Source of the DNA: Lysobacter sp. yr284
GTDB taxonomy: Bacteria > Pseudomonadota > Gammaproteobacteria > Xanthomonadales > Xanthomonadaceae
DNA: 64,000 bases
Assembly: GCF_900107375.1 (NCBI RefSeq)
Contig: NZ_FNPT01000002.1
Span: 368,690 to 432,689, forward strand
Direction: 5' to 3'
Positions 41,641 through 50,158 of this stretch are shown piece by piece. Within the stretch, counting starts at the first letter, position 1, and the number at the start of each line of letters is the position of its first letter. The notes beneath the pieces were generated by a model, which saw only the letters and a list, made by a program, of their open reading frames with translations, searched no databases and was not told the DNA's origin. The position numbers and the translations under genes are program-made.

Positions 41641-43044
41641 TCAGATCAGCTGGTCCACCAGCCAGTACAGGAAGTTGAAGGGCTTGGCCTTGTCGGCCGC
41701 ATCGCTGGTCTCGCTGGCGTCGAGCACTTTGCCGTTGCCGTCGAGCACCGAGTCGATGAAGTTCTTCAGCTCCAGGTTCTGCGCCTGCACGTCGCCGTTC
41801 TTGAAGTCGACGATGGTGGTGCAGTGGCTTTCGTTGAGCGCGCGGTACTGCGGGAAGTAGCCGCCGAAGTTGTCCAGGCCGTTGAGGCGCGCGGACAGGC
41901 GCTGGGTATCGGTGCCCCACTTGGCGTGGATCAGCGCTTCCTTGGCCGCCTGGTTCGGGGCCTGGGCGATGTCGTCGTGGAAACGCTCATAGGAGTACGA
42001 CGAGTAGTTCAGGTCCTGCCAGAAGTGGGTGTGGCCGAGGCGGTCGCCGGCGTGCTTGCTCGACAGCGCCGGGTAGATCGATCCCAACTCGTTGAGGTCG
42101 ATCTGCGGCAGGCCCGAGGCGAGGAAGGCCAGCGGGCCGTTGGGCGCGTCCAGGCCCCACACGTCGCGGATCTTGGTCATCAGCGGCTGCGACGGGTACT
42201 CGGCCGGGTTGCCGTTCTTCGGGGTCGGGAAGATCGGGCCGGAATCGTCGATCAGGAAGCCGTTGGTCGGCGCCAGGTCGGTGCGGATCGAGTCGTAGGA
42301 AATCAGGCTGCCGGCGCCGCCGGCGCTGCAGCCGGTGCTGAGCATCTGGCCCGGGCGCGGCAGGTTGTCCTTAAGCCAGGCGGTGATCGCGCGGGTGTTG
42401 CGCAGGCCGTTGTGGTGCCACACCAGCGGCGGCTTCTGCCCGCTCGGATCGTCGTACACCGCGACCTTGTCGCCGCTGTAGATGTCGCCGGTGCAGTAGG
42501 GCACGTAGACCATGTTCCAGTTCTGGGTCTTGACCGCATCGAACGGGCTGACGCGGGTGACGAACGGGCTGACCAGGCTGGCGCCGGGGTTGAGCAGCTT
42601 CATGTAGTCGTCGGGCACGCCGTTGGGATTGCGCGCGCCGCGCACGCCGGTGGCGCCGGTGCAGCTGGCGTAGTCCCAGCACGCGCCGCCGCCTTCCATG
42701 TAGATGATGGTGTTGGTGGTGTTGGGGACGCGGTTGACGAAGATCTTGTACGGCGAACCGTTGCCGCAGATCGCGCCGGTCTCGGCCGGCAACTGCACGG
42801 TCTGCCATTGGTAGTAGGCGGCAGGGTCGAAGCCGCTGGCGCGGCCCGCGTCGGCGCTCAGCAGCGGGTACTGGCCGGTGCGCTGCTTGGGTTGGACCTT
42901 GTTGTCGGGCTTGGGCGGGGACACCAAATTCTTCAGGGTCTGGAAGAACCCGTAATCGCCCTGTTCGGCCTGCGAGGGCAGGCTGGAAAACGCGACGGCG
43001 CCGCCCATCAGGGCGACGGCGACGTAACGGCTCAATGCGGCCAT
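41641..43044 (-). CDS. Secreted pectin-acetylesterase-like serine hydrolase
   Basis: A 467-residue exported alpha/beta hydrolase. A signal peptide ends near SQA (about residue 26). The family pattern is visible: IIYMEGGGACWDYASC (oxyanion region), VYVPYCTGDIYSGD, the nucleophile elbow STGCSAGGAGSL near residue 240, an aspartate in IDDSGPIF, and the histidine in NESHCTT near 400. Four or more cysteine pairs are likely. An AGGAGAG ribosome site precedes the ATG. Members act on acetylated pectin or other esters; the substrate here is unknown. The probable folding factor follows 13 bases downstream. Confidence 0.88.
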   Translation of the reverse strand: MAALSRYVAVALMGGAVAFSSLPSQAEQGDYGFFQTLKNLVSPPKPDNKVQPKQRTGQYPLLSADAGRASGFDPAAYYQWQTVQLPAETGAICGNGSPYKIFVNRVPNTTNTIIYMEGGGACWDYASCTGATGVRGARNPNGVPDDYMKLLNPGASLVSPFVTRVSPFDAVKTQNWNMVYVPYCTGDIYSGDKVAVYDDPSGQKPPLVWHHNGLRNTRAITAWLKDNLPRPGQMLSTGCSAGGAGSLISYDSIRTDLAPTNGFLIDDSGPIFPTPKNGNPAEYPSQPLMTKIRDVWGLDAPNGPLAFLASGLPQIDLNELGSIYPALSSKHAGDRLGHTHFWQDLNYSSYSYERFHDDIAQAPNQAAKEALIHAKWGTDTQRLSARLNGLDNFGGYFPQYRALNESHCTTIVDFKNGDVQAQNLELKNFIDSVLDGNGKVLDASETSDAADKAKPFNFLYWLVDQLI

Positions 43045-43442
43045 GATCTCTCTCTCCTGTGATCGTCATGAAGGCAGAGCGAAACGCGCATCCGGCGCGT
43101 GCTAGGGCGTGCGCGCGGCCGGTTCCTCTCCGTACTGCTGCGTCTGGATAACGGTGGGGAGATGACGGGTCAATCGGCGCCGGCGGCGTTTTTCGACCGC
43201 GGGCCAGATTGGCCGCGAATGGGGCCGCGGGTGGCCGTTTTTGCCCCGGTGGCGGTCACGCAACCGGGCTCGGCGGGGCGATGGTCGTGCGCTGCAACAT
43301 GTGACCGGGTTCGATGAATGCGTCGATGTGCGCGCGATCAAGCGCGCTGCGTGACGCGGATCGGCCACGCCCGCGCAAGCCCTTGCGGGAGCGGGGCAGG
43401 CCGCGACCGCGACGACTCGACGACCGCCAATTCCGCAAAAAA

Positions 43443-44375
43443 CTACTCGCCCGGCGCCGCCCCCGCCGTGGCCGCGGCCGACGCCTTCTTGCGCGCCAGC
43501 AGCGCCTCGCGATGGGCGATGTACGCGTTCGAGCCGAGGATGATCGCCGCGCCGATCACCGTGTAGCGGTCCAGGCTCTCGTTGAACCACAGCCAGCCGG
43601 CGATCGACACCAGCGGCAGCTGCACGAAGCTGATCGGCGTCAACGCCGAGACTTCGCCGAGCTTGAGCGCATGCGTCCACAGCACCTGGCCGCCGGTGCC
43701 GAACACGCCGGCGGCGGCGATCCACGCCCAGGCGACGCCCTGCGGCCACTGCCACACGAACAGCGCGGGAATCAGCGACATCGGCACCCAGAACGCGTAG
43801 GTGTACAGGACGATGGTGTTGGCCGAGTCGATCCTCGACAACTGCTTGATCTGGATCGAGATCATCCCGCCGAGCACCGCCGCGGCCAGCGCGGCGAGGC
43901 TGTCGACCGAGAACTCGGTCGAGCCGGGGCGCACGATCACCAGCACGCCGAGGAAGCCGGCGGCGACCGCGGCCCAGCGCCGCGCGCGCACCTGTTCGTG
44001 CAGGAACAGCGCCGCGGCGATGGTGACGAAGATCGGGGTGGAGTAGGTCAGCGAGATCGCCTGCGCCAGCGGCAGGTGGCCGATCGCCCAGAACCCGCAC
44101 AGCATCGACACCATGCCGATCGCGCAGCGCACGAAGTACTTGGGCAGCTGGCGGGTGCGCAGTTCGGCGCGGCGCGCGCTCAGCAGCAGCGGCAGCACCG
44201 CCATCAGCCCGAACAGGTTGCGGAAGAACGCGACTTCGAAGGTATGCAGCGATTGCGAGGCCAGGCGGATGGCGATGGCCATGACGCCGAAGCTCAGCGT
44301 GCTCGCCAGCATCAGGCCGGCGGCGCGCATCGGTTGCGTCGGCGCGGGCGCGGCGGCGGGCGCGCCCGCGCTCAC
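43443..44375 (-). CDS. EamA/DMT family transporter
   Basis: A 310-residue inner-membrane transporter with about ten helices and two EamA repeats (GLMLASTLSFGVMAIAIRLA; VLGGMISIQIKQLSR). A GTG at 44375 overlaps the murB stop (GTGA); an ATG at 44330 is an alternative that trims a 15-residue Ala/Pro leader. The cargo is not predictable; many relatives export amino acids or metabolites. The 398 bases before 43443 (43045-43442) show no credible gene. Confidence 0.88.
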   Translation of the reverse strand: MSAGAPAAAPAPTQPMRAAGLMLASTLSFGVMAIAIRLASQSLHTFEVAFFRNLFGLMAVLPLLLSARRAELRTRQLPKYFVRCAIGMVSMLCGFWAIGHLPLAQAISLTYSTPIFVTIAAALFLHEQVRARRWAAVAAGFLGVLVIVRPGSTEFSVDSLAALAAAVLGGMISIQIKQLSRIDSANTIVLYTYAFWVPMSLIPALFVWQWPQGVAWAWIAAAGVFGTGGQVLWTHALKLGEVSALTPISFVQLPLVSIAGWLWFNESLDRYTVIGAAIILGSNAYIAHREALLARKKASAAATAGAAPGE

Positions 44376-45412
44376 CAGCGCGCGCCGACGATGCGCGGTT
44401 CGGGCTCGATCGCCACCCCGAAGCGTTCGCGCACCGAGTCGGCGATGCGGCGGGCGAGGTCGAGCAATTGCGCGCCGCTGGCGCCGCCGTGGTTGACCAG
44501 CACCAGCGCGTGCGCGGCGGAGACGCCGGCGTCGCCGTCGCGGTGGCCCTTCCAGCCGCAGCCGTCGATCAGCCAGGCGGCCGAGAGCTTGCGCGTGGCT
44601 TCGCTGTCGCCGCGGAACGCCGGCATCGACGGGTATTGCGCCAGCAGCGCCTGCGCCTGCGCCGCCGGCACGATCGGGTTCTTGAAGAAGCTGCCGGCGT
44701 TGCCGAGCACGGCCGGGTCGGGCAGCTTGCGCCGGCGGATCGCGATGACCGCCTCGGCGACGTCGCGCGGGGTCGGCGCGGCGACGCCGCGCGCGGCCAG
44801 TTCCTCGCCGATGCCGGCGTAGTCGAGCCTGGGCGCGGCGTGGCGCGGCAGGGCGAATTCGACCGCGGCGATCAGGTAGCGGTCGGCCTCGCGCTTGAAC
44901 CGGCTGTCGCGGTAGCCGAAGGCGCAGGCGGCGTTGTCGAAGCGGTGCCACTGGCCGGTGGCCGGCTCGTAGGCTTCGACCGCATGGATGAACTCGCGCA
45001 CTTCCACGCCGTAGGCGCCGATGTTCTGGATCGGGCAGGCGCCGACGGTGCCCGGGATCAGCGCCAGGTTCTCCAGCCCGGCGTAGCCCTGCTCCAGCGA
45101 CTGCATGACCAGGCCGTGCCAGGGCACGCCGGCGTCGGCGCGCAGGATCGCGCGCTCGCCGTCGTCGTCCAGCGCCTGCACCCGGCGGCCGCTGAGTTCG
45201 AGCACCGCGCCGTGCGGATCGCCGGCGAACAGCAGGTTGCTGCCGCCGCCGATGGCCAGGGCGAGGCCGTCGCGCAGCGGCGGCGCGGCCAGCGCCTCGG
45301 GCAGGGCGCGGGCGTCGTCGACCGACACCAGCCAGGGCGCGCGCGCGGCGACGCCGAAGGTATTGCGGGCTTGCAGCGGCGCATCGCGCACGATGCGGAC
45401 GTTCGGGCTCAT
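44372..45412 (-). CDS. murB: UDP-N-acetylenolpyruvoylglucosamine reductase
   Basis: FAD enzyme making UDP-N-acetylmuramate, the first committed peptidoglycan precursor. The 346-residue type I MurB has RNTFGVAARA near residue 16, LAIGGGSNLLF near 52, the FAD-binding LENLALIPGTVGACPIQNIGAYGVE near 113, CAFGYRDSRFK, the catalytic serine in GNAGSFFKNP near 237 and AAWLIDGCGWKG. Located upstream of the transporter and downstream of pyrD on the minus strand. Confidence 0.96.
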   Translation of the reverse strand: MSPNVRIVRDAPLQARNTFGVAARAPWLVSVDDARALPEALAAPPLRDGLALAIGGGSNLLFAGDPHGAVLELSGRRVQALDDDGERAILRADAGVPWHGLVMQSLEQGYAGLENLALIPGTVGACPIQNIGAYGVEVREFIHAVEAYEPATGQWHRFDNAACAFGYRDSRFKREADRYLIAAVEFALPRHAAPRLDYAGIGEELAARGVAAPTPRDVAEAVIAIRRRKLPDPAVLGNAGSFFKNPIVPAAQAQALLAQYPSMPAFRGDSEATRKLSAAWLIDGCGWKGHRDGDAGVSAAHALVLVNHGGASGAQLLDLARRIADSVRERFGVAIEPEPRIVGARW

Positions 45413-45476
45413 GCGCGCGCGGACTTCTCGTTGGCGGGGGAAAGCGGAATGACGGCGGCTCGGGCGGCGCGGCGGG

Positions 45477-46538
45477 CTACAGGGTGGGCGGCACGTGGCC
45501 GCGGCTGGGGGCTTCCTTGCGCCGGCGGATCGCGTCGACGCATTCGCCGATCAGCGCCGGGCCGCGGTAGACCAGGCCCGAATAGACCTGCACCAGGCTC
45601 GCGCCGGCGGCCATCTTGGTGACCGCGTCGGCGCCGCTGAGGATGCCGCCGACGCCGACCATGGGAATGTGCTCGGGCAGGCGCGTGCGCATCCGCCGCA
45701 GCACCGCGGTGGCCTGGGCCATCAGCGGCCGGCCCGACAGCCCGCCGGCCTCGCCCGCGTGCGCGCTGCCCTCCACGCCTTCGCGCGCCACCGTGGTGTT
45801 GGTGGCGATCACGCCGTCGACCTGCAGCTCGGCCAGCACCCGGCTGGCGGCCTCGATGTCGTCGTCGGACAGGTCCGGGGCGATCTTGACCAGCATCGGC
45901 ACGCGCCGGCCTTCGCGCGCGGCGAAGGTCTCCTGCGCCTCGCGCAGGTTGCCGATCAACCGGCGCAGCGACTGCTCTTCCTGCAGCTCGCGCAGCCCGG
46001 CGGTGTTGGGCGAGGAGATGTTGACGGTGATGTAGTCGGCCAGCGGATAGACCCGCTCCAGGCAGTGCAGGTAATCGCGCTCGGCCTGGTCGTTGGGGGT
46101 GTCCTTGTTCTTGCCGATGTTGATGCCGAGCAGGCCGCCGCCGCGGCGACGGGCCTTGGACACGTTGCGCACCAGCGCGTCGACGCCTTCGTTGTTGAAG
46201 CCCAGGCGGTTGATCACCGCTTGCTGCTCGGGCAGGCGGAACATGCGCGGACGCGGGTTGCCGTCCTGCGCGCGCGGGGTCACGGTGCCGATCTCGACGA
46301 AGCCGAAACCCAGCGCCATCAAGGCGTCGATGTGGGCGCCGTTCTTGTCCAGGCCGGCGGCCAGGCCGACCGGATTGGGAAAGCTCAGGCCCAGCACCTT
46401 GGTCGGCAGCGGCTTGGGCGCGCGCGCCACCAGCGGATTGAGGCCGCTGCGATAAGCCGTTTCCAGCGCGGTGAGGCCGAGGCCGTGGGCTCGTTCGGCG
46501 TCCAGTCCGAACAAAAAGGGGCGGGCGAGGCTATACAC
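45477..46538 (-). CDS. pyrD: Dihydroorotate dehydrogenase (quinone)
   Basis: Class 2 membrane-associated flavoenzyme of pyrimidine synthesis that passes electrons to ubiquinone. The 353-residue protein has the N-terminal membrane-binding helices ([19 protein letters not shown]), [19 protein letters not shown] near residue 55, the catalytic serine in [15 protein letters not shown] near 172, and [29 protein letters not shown] near 295. A GTG start at 46538 gives the usual N-terminus. Confidence 0.96.
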   Translation of the reverse strand: MYSLARPFLFGLDAERAHGLGLTALETAYRSGLNPLVARAPKPLPTKVLGLSFPNPVGLAAGLDKNGAHIDALMALGFGFVEIGTVTPRAQDGNPRPRMFRLPEQQAVINRLGFNNEGVDALVRNVSKARRRGGGLLGINIGKNKDTPNDQAERDYLHCLERVYPLADYITVNISSPNTAGLRELQEEQSLRRLIGNLREAQETFAAREGRRVPMLVKIAPDLSDDDIEAASRVLAELQVDGVIATNTTVAREGVEGSAHAGEAGGLSGRPLMAQATAVLRRMRTRLPEHIPMVGVGGILSGADAVTKMAAGASLVQVYSGLVYRGPALIGECVDAIRRRKEAPSRGHVPPTL

Positions 46539-46747
46539 GAGTTCGTTGCAGGCCGCTCGGACGGGGGACGCCGATTATCGCCCAATCGATACCGCCCGGG
46601 CGAGCGTGAGCGAACGGTTCTTACGCAGATCGCGGCGGCGGATCGGCCGCTGCCGCCGGCGCGACGGCCGCGGCGTTGCGGCCGCACCTGCGGAGCGGCG
46701 TCCGCGGCGTGCGGGAACCGCGCCGGCCGCGGCCGGCGCGGCGAGGC

Positions 46748-46969
46748 TCAGGCTTCCGGGGCCGGGCAGTCGATCGGGCTCATGCACTGGCCGTAGGCGC
46801 GGTCGCAGGCCTGGGTCTGCGCCTGGTTCTCGGCGTGCAGCAGGCAGTCCTCCCAGACGAAGCGGCAACGCTCGCATTGGTCGATCTGGGCCGAGGCGGT
46901 CAGCGAAGCGGCGAATCCGAAAACGGCCAGGGCCAGGGCGGCCAGGGCGGTGGGCTTGCGCAAGCTCAT
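46748..46969 (-). CDS. Secreted six-cysteine small protein 1
   Basis: A 73-residue exported peptide: signal peptide (ALAALALAVFGFAASLTASA), then a roughly 44-residue mature part with six cysteines spaced C-x2-C-x6-C-x12-C-x6-C-x5-C. The same spacing, apart from the variable middle loop, occurs in three neighbours (48055, 48621 and 48966 starts). GGAGAAA precedes the ATG. Even cysteine number and export suggest three disulfides. No known family recognised. Confidence 0.82.
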   Translation of the reverse strand: MSLRKPTALAALALAVFGFAASLTASAQIDQCERCRFVWEDCLLHAENQAQTQACDRAYGQCMSPIDCPAPEA

Positions 46970-47139
46970 TGGGTTTCTCCGGGTGGATGGGGCGGGTTGG
47001 CGAAGCGCGCACGCGCGACGGCCGGGAGGGTGGCGCGGGCGTTGCGGCGGTGCGCGCGGACGGCGTGGCGCGAACCGACGCGCGTGGCGCCCGCCGCGGC
47101 ACGGCGGATCGCACGGGCGCGGGCCGGCCGCGGCGCGGC

Positions 47140-47262
47140 TCAGGGCTCGATGCGGTCGACCGCTGCGGTCGCCCCGAGCGGGGCGGCGAAACCGAACGCG
47201 GTGGCGGCGAGCGCCGCCAGACGGGCGCGGCGGCGGCCGGCGTTCAACAAGCGCAGTTCCAT
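47140..47262 (-). pseudogene. Truncated member of six-cysteine peptide family
   Basis: A 40-codon reading frame that keeps the family-type signal peptide (RLAALAATAFGFAAPLGATA) and then stops after seven residues, with no cysteine region. No continuation was found in other frames down to 46970. It still carries the 30-bp element found upstream of two intact members, so it looks like a decayed or truncated copy, though a deliberate leader peptide is possible. Confidence 0.6.
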
Positions 47263-47283
47263 TGGGGGTGCGTCCTATGCGTG

Positions 47284-47313
47284 GCGCCAGTCCTTCTGGC
47301 CGGGCCACGCTAG
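47284..47313 (-). promoter_or_regulatory. Conserved 30-bp upstream element, copy 1
   Basis: On the coding strand it runs from CTAGCGTGGCCCGG to GGACTGGCGCC. Contains GCCAG-N5-CTGGC and ends 21 bases before the truncated member's start codon. Confidence 0.75.
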
Positions 47314-47374
47314 TGGCGCCGGCCGGCACCCGGCAAGCTGCGCCGCAGCACGCCGCATCGCTACGCCGGCGCGC

Positions 47375-47665
47375 TCAGTGCTGGCCGGAGAACGCCAGCA
47401 GCGCGGCGATGCCGCCGAAGAACAGCACGATCACCGCCACCGTCAGCACCGCGACGATCACCGACGACCAGCCCAGGATCAGCCCGCCGATGGCGAGGCC
47501 GTCGCCGTCGTAGCGCTGCGGCTCGCGGCGGATCTGCCCGCGCGCGATGTGGCCGGTGACGATCGCGGCGAGGCTGCCGAGGATCGGCAGCAGGGTCCAG
47601 CCGAGGATGCCGGCGATGAGGCTGAGAATGGCCAGGACGTTGGTTTCCCGGACGGGAGCTTGCAT
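47375..47665 (-). CDS. DUF4190 membrane protein
   Basis: A 96-residue protein with two membrane helices (VLAILSLIAGILGWTLLPILGSLAAIVTGHIA and GLAIGGLILGWSSVIVAVLTVAVIVLFFGG) and the hallmark GHIARGQIRREP between them. AAGGA lies 8 bases before the ATG at 47665. DUF4190 proteins are of unknown function. It interrupts the six-cysteine peptide cluster. Confidence 0.88.
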   Translation of the reverse strand: MQAPVRETNVLAILSLIAGILGWTLLPILGSLAAIVTGHIARGQIRREPQRYDGDGLAIGGLILGWSSVIVAVLTVAVIVLFFGGIAALLAFSGQH

Positions 47666-47763
47666 GCGCACGTTCCTTCGCTTGAGTGAAATCGGTCACA
47701 GCATACGGCCCGGGCTGCGTGCGGGCCAGGATCGGGCCGGCGCGAGGCCGCCGACGCGGCCAC

Positions 47764-47794
47764 GAAAAAGCCCGCGGACTCGCGCCCGCGGGCC
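47764..47794 (-). terminator. Terminator of six-cysteine peptide gene 2
   Basis: Stem GCCCGCGG / CCGCGGGC read on the minus strand, followed by TTTTTCG. It lies 31 bases after the stop at 47825. Confidence 0.9.
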
Positions 47795-47824
47795 TGGACG
47801 TCGACGTCCCACGCACGCGCCGGA

Positions 47825-48055
47825 TCAGTACTCCGGCGGCAGGGTGATCATGCAGCCGTTGGACGTCTGGCACTGCCAGAACGCGTTGACGCAACTGTCG
47901 TAATCGCCGCCGGCGTCGCGGCAGCCGTAGTACTCGGGCAAGCAGTGATCGCAGCCGAAGCCGGCGGCGGTCGCCGTCATCGTGGCGGCGAAGCCGAACG
48001 CGGCCAGCGCGAACGCGCCCAGGCGCAGGCGGATGCTACGGTTCCGTGTGTTCAC
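47825..48055 (-). CDS. Secreted six-cysteine small protein 2
   Basis: A 76-residue exported peptide with signal sequence LGAFALAAFGFAATMTATA and a 45-residue mature part spaced C-x2-C-x6-C-x9-C-x6-C-x5-C, ending in a conserved LPPEY tail. A perfect AAGGAGG precedes the GTG at 48055, so I prefer it over the ATG at 48070 that overlaps that ribosome site. Most similar to member 3 (CDxCLxxYYxCR.AGGDY). Confidence 0.87.
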   Translation of the reverse strand: MNTRNRSIRLRLGAFALAAFGFAATMTATAAGFGCDHCLPEYYGCRDAGGDYDSCVNAFWQCQTSNGCMITLPPEY

Positions 48056-48073
48056 AAGACCCTCCTTCATGTG

Positions 48074-48103
48074 TCGCCAGTCCATCTGGCCCGCCCATGC
48101 TAG
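48074..48103 (-). promoter_or_regulatory. Conserved 30-bp upstream element, copy 2
   Basis: Coding strand runs from CTAGCATGGGCGG to GGACTGGCGA, with perfect GCCAG-N5-CTGGC. It ends 18 bases before the GTG of peptide gene 2. TAGCAT may be a -10 box. The rest of the 341-base gap (48056-48396) shows no gene. Confidence 0.78.
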
Positions 48104-48396
48104 GACGGCGCGATGCGGCGCAACGCAAACTGCGTCGCGGTCCGCGAAGACCGCGCATCGTGTTTGCGCGTGCTCGCGCGGTTCGGGTTTTCGGCGGTTC
48201 CTGCAGCGGGCAGCGATCGGCGCGTCGGCGGAACAATCCGTCGTCGAAACGCGGGCGCACGAACGTGCGGATGTCTCGTCGCGATCGGTGCGTCGTTCCG
48301 GCAGCGGTTTCGGCCGGAGAATGCCGCCGCGCCGCGCGCGCAATCGCCTCGCCACCGGCCCGCGCAGTCGCGGACCGGTGGCGAGGCGCACACGGA

Positions 48397-48621
48397 TCAG
48401 ATTTCCGGCGGCAGGCTCAGCGGGCAGCCGTTGGCGCGTTCGCAAGCCCAGAATTCTTCGAGGCAAGCGTTGTAATCGCCGCCGGCGTAGCGGCAGGCGT
48501 AGTACTGATCCAGACATTGATCGCAGCGTGGAACGCCTGCGGTGGCGGTGAGCGCGACGGCGAAGCCGAACGCGGCGAGGGCCAGCGCGGCCAGGCGCGG
48601 GCGGATGCGGCGGATGTTCAT
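48397..48621 (-). CDS. Secreted six-cysteine small protein 3
   Basis: A 74-residue exported peptide: signal RLAALALAAFGFAVALTATA, mature part C-x2-C-x6-C-x9-C-x6-C-x5-C and tail LPPEI. AGGAG lies 6 bases before the ATG. It lacks the 30-bp upstream element found at members 2 and 4, so it may be expressed with member 4 or from another promoter. Confidence 0.87.
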   Translation of the reverse strand: MNIRRIRPRLAALALAAFGFAVALTATAGVPRCDQCLDQYYACRYAGGDYNACLEEFWACERANGCPLSLPPEI

Positions 48622-48747
48622 GACATCTCCTGATGGGTAATGGCGTGGTGATCGCGAAGCGGCGAGACCGGCTTGCGCGCGGGACCCGCGCACAACTGCC
48701 CGCGGATTCGCCTCCGCAGGCCGTTGCGTCGTTGCGGTCGCGCGGAC

Positions 48748-48966
48748 TCAGTCCGGCGGGAAGGTCGGCTGGCAGCGATTGTCGATCTGGCACTGGAACA
48801 ACTGGTCCATGCAACTGGGCTGCGCGTCGGGAGTGTTGTCCCGACATTGGTAGTAGCCCTGCAGGCAGTAATCGCAGTTCGGCAGGCCGGCCGACGCGGT
48901 CAGCGCGGCGGAAAAACCGAATACGCCCAGGGCCACTGCGGTCAAACGGAACATGCGGCGTGACAT
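48748..48966 (-). CDS. Secreted six-cysteine small protein 4
   Basis: A 72-residue exported peptide: signal RLTAVALGVFGFSAALTASA, mature part C-x2-C-x6-C-x10-C-x6-C-x5-C and tail FPPD. AAAAGGAG lies 8 bases before the ATG. The mature region keeps the family frame NCDYCLQGYYQC and LFQCQIDNRC. Confidence 0.87.
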   Translation of the reverse strand: MSRRMFRLTAVALGVFGFSAALTASAGLPNCDYCLQGYYQCRDNTPDAQPSCMDQLFQCQIDNRCQPTFPPD

Positions 48967-48986
48967 CGCGAACGCTCCTTTTCCTG

Positions 48987-49016
48987 TCGCCAGTCCATGT
49001 GGCCCGTCGATGCTAG
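48987..49016 (-). promoter_or_regulatory. Conserved 30-bp upstream element, copy 3
   Basis: Coding strand runs from CTAGCATCGACGG to GGACTGGCGA; the inner palindrome has one mismatched pair (GCCA-N7-TGGC). It ends 20 bases before the ATG of peptide gene 4. Confidence 0.77.
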
Positions 49017-49211
49017 GCGCGTGCGGGCGTCCGGGTCATGTGCGGCCGCGGCGGAATTCACGCGGGGGATCACAGAACGCAGCGCTCGCTGCGGTGCGGC
49101 AGGTGCGGCGGTGTCGGGCGCGGCGGGACGCCCGTGTCCGCAGGCCTCGCCGGCCGCCGCGACCGCGCGTCGCGCGGCGACACGCCTGAGCCAACGGCCG
49201 CGGCGCCGGAC

Positions 49212-50084
49212 TCAGCGTCTTACCGTTGCCTTGCCGTCGGCGATCGCCTGCCGGTAGTCGTATACATCGCGATGGCGGTCGCTGGATTCGCGCAGCAACT
49301 GCGCCGAGTCGATCGGCGGCATCCTTCCGGATCGCAGCGCCTGCTTGTTGGCATGGATGAAGGCGAGGTGCTTGCGCATCGCCACGTCTTGAATTCGGTA
49401 AGAGGTCAGATCGATCCGCCGTGGATCGGCGAAGCCGAGCAGGCCGAGCGTCCAATTCTGGGACTGCGCGGGGCGATCCCTTCTGTAGTTGGCCGATAAG
49501 GCCATGGCACCGAAGACGATGGCGTTGCCGAGCAGAATCCACGACTGGACTTCCACCCAACCGTACTGCCCCGGGCCCGACCACCAGGACGCCAGCCCGA
49601 ACAGCGAAGCCATGCCGAAGTAGCAGCAACAAAACAGCCATAGCGCGAGTTTCCGCTCGGCTTTCGCGTCGGCGGCGCTGCCGCGCGGATGGCGGCTCCA
49701 CAGCCAGCCTTGCTGCGGGTCGAGTATCGCGTACGCACGCAGCGCGTTTCCGCTGCGCGACACCGTGGCTTTCACACGATGGCCCGGTTTGAGCTTGTCG
49801 GCGCCGGCGAATTCGCCGCACACCGGCCGGCCGTCGATCAGGCCGGCGAAGTACTGCGTGTCTTCGACGAAATACAGCGTGCGTTCGATGTCGCTCGCGG
49901 CTTGCGCGAGGGCGCCGTCGATTGGACCGTCTGTGCCGTGGTTGCTGGTTCGATGCGCGATTCGCGACAACAGCCGATCCGGTTCGGCTTCGACCGACAA
50001 TCGATCCAATACGCCTTCGATCAAGAACAGCGCGTCCTCGCGCTGCGGCATCGACGGGTTGCTTTCAGGGACGCCGATCTTCAT
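49212..50084 (-). CDS. Two-helix membrane protein of unknown function
   Basis: A 290-residue protein with a soluble N-terminal domain (about 1-145: EGVLDRLSVEAE, DTQYFAGLIDGRPVCGEF, PGHRVKATVS), two central membrane helices (LALWLFCCCYFGMASLFGLASWW and ILLGNAIVFGAMALSA, residues 150-205), and a C-terminal cytoplasmic tail. The layout resembles proteins annotated elsewhere as putative type VI secretion effectors, but no secretion genes are nearby. It has less G and C than its neighbours, which hints at transfer. Follows the 104-residue gene by 74 bases. Confidence 0.7.
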   Translation of the reverse strand: MKIGVPESNPSMPQREDALFLIEGVLDRLSVEAEPDRLLSRIAHRTSNHGTDGPIDGALAQAASDIERTLYFVEDTQYFAGLIDGRPVCGEFAGADKLKPGHRVKATVSRSGNALRAYAILDPQQGWLWSRHPRGSAADAKAERKLALWLFCCCYFGMASLFGLASWWSGPGQYGWVEVQSWILLGNAIVFGAMALSANYRRDRPAQSQNWTLGLLGFADPRRIDLTSYRIQDVAMRKHLAFIHANKQALRSGRMPPIDSAQLLRESSDRHRDVYDYRQAIADGKATVRR

Positions 50085-50158
50085 GTTCCCTCACCGATGG
50101 CGTGCGCATCCATGTGAAATCCATCGGTCGGGTAGCGAGCGCTCGAAACCGTGTTGGA

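Noticed and set aside
43099-43317. A 72-codon plus-strand frame between the hydrolase and the EamA gene
   Set aside because: No ribosome site, no recognisable domain, and Arg-rich composition typical of random GC-rich sequence.
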